Shown here: piece by piece, positions 55,582 through 64,000 of the stretch
Layout of the letters: each line of letters begins with the position of its first letter
How positions within the stretch are numbered: the stretch's first letter is position 1
Source: Rhyacophila brunnea
Taxonomy: Eukaryota > Arthropoda > Insecta > Trichoptera > Rhyacophilidae
Direction: 5' to 3'
Assembly: GCA_022495005.1 (NCBI GenBank)
Contig: JAGYXB010001600.1
Coordinates: 1 to 64,000 of the forward strand
DNA: 64,000 bases
The notes under the pieces: model-generated
The model's input: only the letters and a program-made list of their open reading frames with translations
What the model was told of the DNA's origin: nothing
Databases searched by the model: none
Program-made: the position numbers and the translations under genes

Positions 55582-55667
55582 AGTATGGCACACGGTTTTA
55601 GTCTATGGATGGCCTGTAACTCCCAAGCCGGCTGAGGAGTTATAAAGGATTTTTGATACAGTAATGT

Positions 55668-56214
55668 AGGCGCTCCATTGGCACGCAAGTCAGACGATTT
55701 ACAGTCTTCGGACTTTTTTTTCGCGTGGAGCACCCCAGGTCTGCGGACTTTATAATCCGCAGACCAGGCTCGTTGGATTTCAAACATGTTTGACATTTTA
55801 CTCTCCGAGTTGCCAGACTTCGTCCGTCGATCACTATGGAAATTCGATTTCACATTAATACGCGATCATTCGGACCGAAAAAAAAATCTGTAATTGTTTT
55901 AAACATTTTTATTGATTAATTTGTTAATTAACACATTAGAAAATGAGAGATTTATCAATTATTTTTCGATTTGAATTTACGGAATTCATAAAATAAAACG
56001 TAAAACTTGTGTTGTTTTCACTGCTATATTATTTTATACAAGTCTACATATAATTAACACAAAATTATAGGATTATCGGAAGACATTACGATAATCGCAA
56101 CTTTTGACTTTTGACAGCTCGACTTTTTTATTCGTTCGTTGATCAGTAGCAGAGCATAGACAAATCGGACGATTTATTGTCCTCGGACTTTTGGCTTGCC
56201 AATGGAGCGCTGGC
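55668..56214. mobile_element. TIR element with GCGCTCCATTGGC ends
   Basis: Opens GGCGCTCCATTGGCACGCAA with CGATTTACAGTCTTCGGACT; closes GTCCTCGGACTTTTGGCTTG and CCAATGGAGCGCTGGC, so about 45 bp are inverted. About 547 bp. No clear target duplication. Interior CTGCGGACTTTATAATCCGCAG is a perfect small hairpin (55740-55763). The minus-strand frames 55473-55853 and 55640-55834 are within it and have no domain. A fragment is at 22052. Confidence 0.7.
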
Positions 56215-56380
56215 ATAACATCCGAAAAGACCAGGGAAGTAGGTACGTAAGACGCAGCCTAACATTTGTAAGTGTAGATAGTTGCTTATTTAATTTAGGT
56301 GGTCGCCAATTTGTAGCTGTTTAGTTATTAAGTTCATGTTTTTGATATGTGGATTCAGAATTAATTAATTATTAAGACTA
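56215..56380. other. Unassigned
   Basis: No supported feature. Confidence 0.4.
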
Positions 56381-56722
56381 TTAAGAGTATACTTCAGTGA
56401 AACGGCAAATAATTTTCAACAATAGGTGGGACAAAATTTCGGACTCGTTGCCAATCGGAGAGCGATAGTCGAGCTGTAAGCAATTTGTTAGGGAAGGAAT
56501 ATATTCTTAATTCGTGTAAAGATGACTGAAAAACGTTACGCATTCACTCGAAAAAGAAAACATGTCAAATAACAAAAAACATAACATTAAATGATTAAAT
56601 GGACGCATGTTGAATTTTTATGACAAATTATGTTTTGTTCAGCACGCGTCGTTTGCACAATCTGCGCGTCGCGTAGTCACGATATTTTTCTAGACCATGC
56701 CTCAGCTGAAGTATAGCCTTAA
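56381..56722 (-). mobile_element. TTAA-flanked MITE, family T, copy 8 (well preserved ends)
   Basis: TTAAGAGTATACTTCAGTGA (56381-) and CTCAGCTGAAGTATAGCCTTAA (-56722) give the clearest view of the family TIR: TTAAGNNTATACTTCAG. 342 bp including the TTAA sites. Confidence 0.88.
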
Positions 56723-57014
56723 TATTCACAACTGTTTTTGAATGACTTCTGTGACGCCAGTAAAATTAGAATGTAATAATTGTAATCTAAGGAAGTCGTT
56801 TCTGAGGAGTGCTGCATTATCGACTGCGAGCGTTAATTATAGTTTTTGTAGATAGATGTTACTATATAGGTACCTAGACTACAGTTGGATATTTCATTTG
56901 TCACTATGGTTGTTGGGTTTTCAATTCTGCTAGATTTTGTACACTAATAATCGCTAAAACCTGGCAATAAAAATTTTGATTACGGAATTAACTTTCATAT
57001 TTTATTCTTCTTGT
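56723..57014. other. Unassigned
   Basis: No supported feature. Confidence 0.4.
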
Positions 57015-57435
57015 GATAATAATAATTACAAGATTAAAAGAACTTTTTTATACCACGTTATTAAATTTTCTGTTGAATCATTTATAAACTTTACAATTCT
57101 AAGTATTAATAAAAACTTTTTATTGTACTTAATAGAAATACTGAATAAATATAGAATACTGAAATGTTTCATATTGATTTCCATAGTAACGCACGTATAT
57201 ATTAATAATTTAGTTGCTAGGACCCCCTTAGCAACCAACAATAATAACTTTTCATACAAAACAGAATTAACTGAAAATGAATTCAATTCTGCTTAAAAAT
57301 GGCTAAAAGTATTAAAAGAATGCATTGTCGTCGTGATTTTGTCGTACAAATTTTGGACAAACAAGAAAAAATATGTACTGGACACACAAGAAAAAATTTG
57401 TACTGGACAAACAATAATACGAGCTAATAAAAACG
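57015..57435 (-). repeat. Dispersed repeat R1, copy 6
   Basis: Inverted copy from AATAATTACAAGATTAAAAG to AGCTAATAAAAACGTGGTAA. Its 5' part carries a local tandem duplication of about 23 bp (ACAAGAAAAAATATGTACTG, 57360-57410). Open frames of 86-106 codons on both strands (56976-57296, 57026-57286) are carried by the repeat itself. Confidence 0.8.
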
Positions 57436-58108
57436 TGGTAAAAATAAAGAGAGTGATAGTTACTAAATTGAAAATAATATTGAAATCTAAATCATTCCAA
57501 ATAAGAGTTTGCGAGATGTAATATACTAATATAATATGGCAGACTGTTTGTCGCTTCATGATATGATAGACATGTTATAAAAAGAAAATTAATAATCGCA
57601 GTGACGTCCCAAGGCAAAGTGGCGCCCTTATGCAGACTCCGAATGCCATGGTATTTCATTTTTAAGTTTCAATTTAAATGCAAATTTATTATGTTTTCCT
57701 ATTTATTTTCGGCTAAATTAAAATTAGATACAAAATGCGATAAAAATCTTGCAAAAATTATCATTCGCATGTCATCAACATCTACTGAGAATAGAGGATT
57801 TCTACTAAACCTAAACTCAGAGAGTGGTGATTTCAGACACGTAGATGTCTGAAGCGCTGAGAAATTTGTAGCCCCCGTATAATTTTTTAAAAATATTATG
57901 TCGGTACTTTCGAACGAAGCAACCGCGCATCGTCTTCTTTATGAAAAACAGCCATTGATTTCAAAAGTTGTAATGATCGCATACCTACGTCCAATGACAT
58001 TATTAATGGACGACGCACTCAGTACAGTAGCTAGCAAGTGAATTCACTCATAGCGACATTTGCACGTGCATAGGTAGACGTCACGCAATATCCATTATGC
58101 GATATCAC
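57436..58108. other. Unassigned
   Basis: CAGTGACGTCCCAAGGCAAA at 57599 looks like a hAT-type left end similar to the starts of R7. The 83-codon frame 57601-57852 has no recognised domain. Confidence 0.35.
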
Positions 58109-58312
58109 GCATCGGGAATTTATAGCAATATCACCTTTATTGTAATGGCCTTAGAACAGTGTTTCTAGTAGCAATGTTCGTTTGAGCGAACCCGTTCGAA
58201 CCGAACCATTCGGCAGACCCAACAAAAAGCATCGGGAATTTATAGCAATATCACCTTTATTGTAATGGAGTTAGAATAGATTATGCCATTCGGCAGACCC
58301 GACAAAAAAGTG
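58109..58312 (+). repeat. Imperfect tandem duplication, 120-bp unit
   Basis: GCATCGGGAATTTATAGCAA and TATCACCTTTATTGTAATGG at 58109 recur at 58229, and the shared end CCATTCGGCAGACCCAACAA recurs near 58284. The second unit lacks about 37 bp containing GTTCGTTTGAGCGAACCCGT, an inverted-repeat stretch. Confidence 0.75.
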
Positions 58313-59374
58313 AGTGTATTTTTTTTCCAGATGTCCATATTAATGTCATTGCCTACGTCCCATCATTTGTTGCCTGTTGGCATAGCCTCACAGGATGTCA
58401 CTACATTATAGCTAACATGACGTCAAAGTTCGCCCGTATACAACATTGTCGAGACCAGTATTGTGCTATGTTTCATAAACGCGGATATTAATCATCGTCA
58501 ATGAATGATGCGAGAATGGCATTATTGCTGACGTCGCTACAATCATGACGTCATATGATTAGTCAAAGCCTAAGCCGGGTCGCACATCTTAACTCGTCCG
58601 ACTGCAACACGTCGAATAATATGTCGATGTGATTTTGTTGGTATACACAAAACACAAAATTCTGAAAAAAGCAAGTGGTGTAATTCTAAAATGTCGCACT
58701 GACAAATTAGCAGACGTGGGTTTTTCATTCGTTTATGCCTGTGGCATGACTTCAGTGTCTCAGCATGGCCTCGCTAATCCACACGGAAGACAGTTGCAAC
58801 ATTGCGCCCAATTTTGATTTATGACTATATCCCAGACGAGACGATTTTTAATGACAGACAGGGTTAGCCACATGACACGTATTGATGAACAGTCGGCCTT
58901 AACATGAACAAGCACTACAGATCCTACCCCTTCTGATTGTGATCACAAAAATATAATGCTATATTTCGAGAATTATTTTACATGTCGCTAACCACCCTTA
59001 AAAGATAAAATAAAATGCCTTTAGGCATTATTTGTGCTTCGATACAAGATATTACTTTCAGTAAATTTAAGCAAAGTAATTTTAATACAAAAAGCCACCT
59101 TGTCCAGTCATTTCTGGTTACAAAACAGCTTGCTTCGTCAGCTTTCAATTCGGTGCTGATACAGTCGTTCACCGTGTGATACTGATATATTTTTTATGAA
59201 ATTTTTCGGTAGAAAAGAAAGAGTTTCTCAGTTGGACCGGTCGGCCATTGCGACTGGTATGGTATATATGAGAGAAAATAATAATATCTTGTCTTTCAAA
59301 AAGTTTCATCTTTTCTCATCGAAGATTAACCGTGATATATTATATCAAAATAGGAATCACGTCTGTATAAAGGG
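58313..59374. other. Unassigned
   Basis: Frames at 58629-58817 and 58978-59172 have no recognisable domain. Region 58570-58830 weakly resembles 40680-40800 (AATATGTCGATGTGA). No gene is supported. Confidence 0.4.
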
Positions 59375-59761
59375 CATGGCCCCCATAAGAGGGGGGGTTG
59401 ACAGAGCTCTAGCCTGGGGGCCCGGGCTCAAGAGGGGCCCGGCGAGGCGAGTCGACCAGATAAGTGAGATAAACACACATCACAAATTTGATTCAATAGT
59501 AAAAAAAATCGCCTGGGGTGCTATTTTCTTTCAACAATATTATTGTCTAAAATTATGTGGTTGTACGATACAATTTTTAATTGTGTATCAATACTCGACA
59601 TCTCCATAATTCAAATGGATGTATTGAAATATACAATAAAACACTAAATATACACATTATTATTTCCACGTACACCATTTGGAAAATTTTACTGTAAGCG
59701 TCACACTGCCTTTGTCCTTAGCGATAGGTAGGGGGGTCCGCTTCACAATGTGAGGCCCATG
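59375..59761 (+). mobile_element. GC-ended hAT MITE, family G, copy 2 (perfect TSD)
   Basis: Opens CATGGCCCCCATAAG and closes ATGTGAGGCCCATG; 387 bp, flanked by exact ATAAAGGG (59367-59374 and 59762-59769). It matches the reverse complement of 8266-8678 along its length. The 137-codon frame 59196-59609, the longest in the window, runs through this element and has no domain; I reject it as a gene. Confidence 0.88.
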
Positions 59762-59769
59762 ATAAAGGG

Positions 59770-60107
59770 TGTGGAGACGTGGCGGGTGGTGGAGAGAAAA
59801 GCAAGTACCACATATTGAACGATTACGTTGCTTACAAGGTGAACTATTTGTTTAGCGCTGCATTAAAATTAACAATAAGTAATACAATACTTCATTTTTT
59901 ACTATTTATTGACAGTATTTATTATCAGTTATCACATGCTATTATAATTATCTAATAATGATTAATATTGTATCCATGTTTACAATAGGAACAATATTAC
60001 TATGTGTATGTAGGAGCCATAAATATGCACTGATAAATACAATACACGAGGTCGAATTGCATCGCTTATCCATGAAACGCTAATAGATTTTTAAAAATAG
60101 GCACAAA
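59770..60107. other. Unassigned
   Basis: No supported feature. Confidence 0.45.
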
Positions 60108-60528
60108 CCTCAGAGTAATAATCCAAAGAGAGTGGGTATTGTTTGGCAAAATGAAGCCGTGTTTCTTTCGTATAACTCACGAGTAGAACCTCAATTTTAT
60201 TATTAATAACTTAACTATGAAAGTTATACCATCATGTCGCTTTTCAGTACGGCTACCAAATTTAAACACAACATAGTAAACTATATTTTATACTAAATTA
60301 ATTACAAATAATTATCAAAAACTTTATATGTAACACAAAAATAATAACGTGCTTGCAGTTTTTAAATGACTACTCATTCAAATCAATATTTACTGGAGAC
60401 ATGTACAAAAAATATTTAGGTTATTCAGCCGTAGAAACTCTATCTTACTCTAACGCATATTGCGGAGATATAAGCGTGCCGAATGCGTTCTCACTCGCAC
60501 TCATTGTTCGATTTTGTTCAGGCCTTGG
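60108..60528 (-). repeat. Repeat R9, copy 2
   Basis: The inverse of 31506-31890. Read forward: AAGCCGTGTTTCTTTCGTAT, AGTACGGCTACCAAATTT, ATTCAGCCGTAGAAACTC, TATCTTACTCTAACGCAT and AAGCGTGCCGAATGCG. Frames at 60353-60559 and neighbours arise within it and are not conserved in copy 1. Confidence 0.65.
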
Positions 60529-60605
60529 CGCCTATTCATTTTCCACATGGTTACCATAAGTATTATTTTTTATATAAAAAAATGGATGGGGCTATTAAAT
60601 TGTTA

Positions 60606-60726
60606 TGCCGGGTCCACACTAGAAACATGTCGCGCGACAACCTCGTTAAATTTTACGATAATTATCATACTTATCGTAAAATTTAACGAGGTTGTCGCGC
60701 GACATGTTGCCAGTGTGGACCCGGCA
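60606..60726. mobile_element. Tight foldback MITE with TTA duplication
   Basis: A near-perfect inverted repeat: arms of about 55 bp (60606-60660 and 60671-60726) around a centre of some ten bases. The outer end is TGCCGGGTCCACACT and the arm includes CATGTCGCGCGACAAC, itself partly palindromic. TTA flanks both sides (60603-60605, 60727-60729). Only about two mismatches separate the arms, so the insertion looks young. TTA duplications fit PIF/Harbinger. The frame 60460-60765 is palindrome-derived. Confidence 0.88.
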
Positions 60727-60796
60727 TTAGGTACCAATGTGTCCGAATTTTATGTATGCAGTTAGTCGTGTGCTATTGTATCCGAAATAGATGGCC

Positions 60797-60900
60797 GTAT
60801 AGCAGTGGTGCACAATCGATTTGAAAGATGGGCCAGTTTAACCATTTTCTATTTGTTCACGGGCCCACAGTGGGTAATACTGTTGAAAATAATGATATAT
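60797..60900 (+). mobile_element. hAT left-end remnant
   Basis: CAGTGGTGCACAATCGATTT followed by GATGGGCCAG resembles hAT left ends of the CAGTGGTGCACAA type. It is truncated before SINE A at 60935. Confidence 0.4.
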
Positions 60901-60934
60901 TATATCAGACGACATATACATTTTATTATTTTTA

Positions 60935-61105
60935 ATTTAATAAACTATTTCTTTTATTCAACGAATAAGACACAAGATTTGAGAATGTAACATTCTTGGT
61001 ATATTGATCATACTATATTAAAAATCTTTTTGTAGAAAAAATACGACACCCGACGACACTTGAACCTGTAGCTGCTGGATTCTCTTTTTTCAATAAAGCT
61101 ACACG
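60935..61105 (-). repeat. SINE A, copy on minus strand
   Basis: Tail (inverted) TTTAATAAACTATTTCTTTT and TTCAACGAATAAGACACAAG at 60935-60980; head with the B box GGTTCAAGTGTCG and A-box-like GTAGCTTTATTG on the minus strand, ending near 61105. Shorter than the copy at 22402. Confidence 0.7.
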
Positions 61106-61224
61106 CATTCTACTTAATTACGACGATTTTTACTAGTGATTATTACATGAAATCCTTACCTAATTGCGTTATATTGTTGGCTATCGATCTGATCTGTGTC
61201 TGTGTTTTTTGAAATTCTATTTTA

Positions 61225-61372
61225 ATAAGTAATGTTTTAAATTATTTTTATTTTCCTACTTATTACTCATATTTTTTTGGAATTTCCCGATTTCTCGAGA
61301 ATTCTAGAGAATTCTTTTCTGGAAATCCCGAATCTCGAGATTGAGATTTTCTCGGGAAATACCCAACTCTAG
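61225..61372 (-). repeat. CTCGAGAA palindromic repeat R3, copy 2
   Basis: The inverse of the R3 start: AATACCCAACTCTA ends the copy, TCTCGAGATTGAGATTTTCT precedes it, and AATAAGTAATGTTTTAAATT lies at the far side. It lacks the centre of the 29948 copy. Confidence 0.65.
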
Positions 61373-61960
61373 ACATGCAGTACAGCCATCTTTTTCCGGT
61401 AAGCCAGCTCACAGTGAACTGTGCTACATCCAAATGTTATACCCACTAAATATAATCAAAAGTAAAAATAATCACGATTTTCTTAACTCAAAATAGATCA
61501 ATGACTCCAAAATATCCTCTAGGTTCCTGCCGTGAGTATATTATTGTAATAGGAACCTACCACGTAGGTCAGCGATTTCCAAACTGGGAGGCGCGAAAAG
61601 TTTAACACAATTAATATAGCCACAGGTTTGCAGTTTGCAAATGCATATTTTATAAAATGGCCGCTAGTTATACACTACATAAAATAACTGTCCTATAAAA
61701 GGTTGTTTGCAAACCTGTCTGAAAATCTGGAGACTAATTTTATAATACCACACTTCTATACCATTATGAAGCGCGCTGGCTATCTCGTAAAAAAATTAAA
61801 TAAAAGTGTCAAATCACAATGTTGAAATTTGAGGCAAATTTGTTCAGGAACGATAATTTTGTTGTTAAACTTGTATATTTGGTTTAAGTTTTTGAAAAAT
61901 TGAGTGATTAAATCAATGCAAGAACCACTAATGCATTCATTGATTTAAAAAGACAAAGTG

Positions 61961-62038
61961 AAGGCATTCATAAAAAAATTGGAGCTTTGGAAATCAAAAC
62001 TACAAAAAAAAGTTCACCATGTTTCCATAATTAAATGA
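61961..62038 (+). pseudogene. hAT (SCAND3/ZBED5-like) transposase scrap
   Basis: The frame reads KAFIKKLELWKSKLQKKV and then ends in a stop. AF-x-x-KL-x-LW-x-x-x-[LVI] is a stretch I recognise from SCAND3/ZBED5-like hAT transposases, just before their catalytic-region insertion. Upstream in the same frame there is a stop. It is a fossil of about 25 codons within the SPIN-like element. Confidence 0.6.
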
Positions 62039-62254
62039 TTTCCGAGCCAGATATATTCAAGCAAACAACATGGTATTTACTGAGTTCTTGGTTAGTTTGC
62101 TAATGCACTTTTCACATTATTTAATCAATAGTAAAAAAAAAAGTCGCTTGCTGTGTTTAAAGGCTATTAAATATTTTAAATATGTAGTTATGCGTTGCAA
62201 TTTGATTTGACACCTAATGATAACCCCCGTGTAAAATTTAGGAAACACTACATT

Positions 62255-62334
62255 AGAGCACCACACTGCCCTTAATCTCAGCGATCGCCAAAAGATCCTG
62301 GCCTGGGGGCCCGCTTCAGGATGTGGGGCCCATG
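62255..62334 (+). mobile_element. GC-ended MITE, family G, right-end fragment
   Basis: ACCACACTGCCCTTAATCTC, then GGGGGCCCGCTTCAGGATGT and GGGGCCCATG, aligns to the last 80 bp or so of 59375-59761. It lies inside the SPIN-like element. Confidence 0.65.
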
Positions 62335-62598
62335 ATAGAATCCATTAGTCAATGGACGATGATGAATTTGGATTAACTACTATTGAAATTGATTGTGCTA
62401 ATAAACAAGCACATCCATCACATGAAAAACGAATTAATTTAAAATGAATAAAAAATAGTAAAGCCTTGTTTATTTTTATATATTTTTTTTTCATTTTTGT
62501 ATTAGTACATTGTTGACTATTTAAAAAGGTGTTTGTATTATTTAATGAAATAAAGGGGGGGAGGCGCCAAGTAGTAACATAAAGTTTGGAAACCACTG

Positions 62599-63399
62599 AC
62601 TACTACTAATGAAGATTTTTAGAATGTAAGTAAAGGATAATATCGATTCGTTTATCGTCATTTAAAAAAAATGTTTATAACAATAATCGATTTGATAAAT
62701 AATCGATTGTAGTTGCACATCCCTAATGGATTTATCTTAGCTAAAATGCACTGAATGTAAACGCAAACTGTTGACATGAACTGATAGAATTTTCTGTGTA
62801 CAATTAACTTAGTCCACTATTAATTGAGCATATTTGCCAACATTTAGCAAAGCCGTGCCAAGAATTTAGCGACTAACTAACCACATCTTCAGATGCATCA
62901 GAGATCAGAATATTTAAACGTTGGAATATTTACTGAATCAAGTTTGCTCATACTAAGTGTCTGCTATTGGACAGCCTTCGAATCCATTATCTTCAAGTTA
63001 TCGCAAAAAGTGTAAGTAATACCTATAGATAAAGATAAAATACATATTTTAAGAGATAACTAAAATGGGTATTGGGCAAGCTTTTCATATAAATTGTACG
63101 AATGCAGTTCGCTGACCATAGTTCACCGTGAAAGATTGTACAGGAAACATATGACCGTATAGAATTAAGATAAAAAAAATAACGCGTTGTTCGTGGAGCA
63201 CTGCAGACAGCAATGTTCCACGACGTTCAACTTACGAGCCATTTATCAAAGCTTGATATAAATATAAGTAGATACCTAGTTATTATTCTATATTCTAATT
63301 TATTTTCCTACCTATTTTCTGTTGTATTTCCCTTGAATTCAGGTGGAATTATTAGGTACGTAGGTATTTTTAAGTGTTTTATTATTACATGAATTTGAT
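62599..63399. other. Unassigned, with inverted R8 scrap
   Basis: At about 63105-63170 GCAGTTCGCTGACCATAG and GTTCACCGTG read as the inverse of R8. Nothing else is supported. Confidence 0.4.
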
Positions 63400-63720
63400 C
63401 TCAATGCTATACGGCCATCGATATCCGATACAACAGTTCACGGTGAATTTCCGGACAGGGCAGTGTTTTGTATGGTTTGATTTTTGGGTTCCAAGAAAGC
63501 ATTTGAATTTTGAATTTTTCGATGTTTATGAATTCCAAAGTAGGTTTGCTATTTGTATGTTATAGCGACAAAAATAGTAAGTACTTATTATTGAATCTAA
63601 TAAAATCTGAACATTTCTGTCTGCAGTGAGCCATGAAGAACGTGTTTTTTTCTCAATGCTATACGGCCATCGGTTTCCGATACAACAGTTCATGGTAAAC
63701 TGTGATACGACGAACTGCAT
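63400..63720 (+). repeat. Repeat R8, two copies in direct orientation
   Basis: CTCAATGCTATACGGCCATC starts a copy at 63400 and again at 63649. Both continue CGATACAACAGTTCA and GTTTTATATGGCT- or GTTTTGTATGGTT-like sequence 60-90 bp downstream. The 249-bp spacing suggests a tandem duplication. Confidence 0.6.
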
Positions 63721-64000
63721 ACGTACAATTTTCCTGATAAGGCATTGTTTTATATGGCTAGACTTCCGGGGTATCACTTTGACAAGAAATGAAAATATAA
63801 ACAATATAAAATTCCACAGGTTATCAGGATTATCAAGATGGTGTTACAACCGAAATAGCTATCTACTAAACACTTTTTAAAAAAACCTGTAGAATTTAAT
63901 ATTATTTATATTTTCATTTCTGTAAAATGGAATTCTACCAAGTAAATGCTAACTCAATTAATAGCACTTTGAATTTGAGACGTGTACGGATTCCTAAGTA
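63721..64000. other. Unassigned end of window
   Basis: No supported feature; a short echo of the shared segment (GGAATTCTACCAAGTAAATG, 63929) recalls 40612. Confidence 0.35.

Larger units (their letters stand above)
61570..62598 (+). mobile_element. SPIN-like hAT element remnant
   Basis: Ends are CAGCGATTTCCAAACTGGGA and, inverted, CAGTGGTTTCCAAACTTTAT; CAGYGGTTYYCAAAC is the classic SPIN/Charlie terminus. 1029 bp. The flanks ACGTAGGT and ACTACTAC do not match, so the original duplication is lost. It carries the transposase scrap at 61961 and a fragment of the family G MITE (62255-62334). GGGAGGCGCGAAAAG near the left and GGGGGAGGCGCCAAG near the right form the subterminal motif. Confidence 0.75.

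Noticed and set aside
55473..55853. 126-codon minus-strand frame
   Set aside because: Spans the end of a hAT element and the start of a TIR element; no domain.
56976..57296. 106-codon frame and its antisense partner
   Set aside because: Carried by repeat R1; the other five R1 copies do not keep it open.
58109..58312. CRISPR-like array
   Set aside because: Only two units of 120 bp, one with a deletion; eukaryotic sequence context.
59196..59609. Longest open frame (137 codons) as a gene
   Set aside because: It runs through the hAT MITE at 59375-59761, has no domain, and the other copy of that MITE does not preserve the frame.
1..64000. Integrated viral sequence
   Set aside because: No capsid, polymerase, integrase or envelope-like motif was recognised in any frame given.

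Overview
This window looks like a stretch of an AT-rich arthropod (very probably insect) nuclear genome, dominated by old transposable elements. The grounds are the base composition (roughly two thirds A+T by eye), the absence of any prokaryotic or viral gene organisation, the recurring short TAGGTACCTA-type words common in aphid and moth DNA, at least two and probably three or more tRNA-headed SINE families, and many non-autonomous hAT elements with 8-bp target-site duplications. The order (Hemiptera such as an aphid, Lepidoptera, or other) cannot be decided from this sequence alone.

I find no host protein gene, rRNA or functional tRNA. The only coding sequence I can assign is decayed hAT transposase: C-terminal dimerisation-region fragments at 6867-7049, 44522-44752, 46042-46442, 51128-51450 (minus) and 54932-55342, and shorter remnants near 21231-21375 and 61961-62038. 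All are broken, partial or isolated. The longest open frames (up to 137 codons) mostly run through repeats and have no family signature.

Layout. 1-10 kb: a TTAA-flanked MITE, a TA-flanked foldback, a perfect hAT MITE (2942-3799), a hAT-like repeat (4275-4935), a hAT transposase tail next to repeat family R1, and a GC-rich hAT MITE nested in another MITE (8212-8975). 10-20 kb: more R1, TTAA MITE, SINE A and hAT MITE copies, plus a pogo/Tigger-like MITE (18535-18889). 20-32 kb: a hAT remnant, SINE A, R1, an R6 pair, a palindromic CTCGAGAA repeat. 32-41 kb: SINE B, two TA-flanked TIR elements (one carrying a Helitron-like insertion), two TTAA MITEs meeting tail to tail, a foldback. 41-53 kb: SINE remnants, two 9-bp-TSD TIR elements (one with a nested foldback), two copies of a GTF2IRD2-like hAT element, a hAT MITE. 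53-64 kb: a hAT element with perfect TSD, further MITEs, and a very tight foldback with TTA duplication.

The parts do not form a pathway. What the window records is insertion history: nested elements, paired insertions, and several repeat families (R1, R3, R6-R10) found repeatedly here that I could not assign to a superfamily with certainty. Stretches between the listed features show nothing I can support; the long ones are recorded as such. The window may lie in an intergenic region, a very long intron or pericentromeric DNA; the sequence does not distinguish these.
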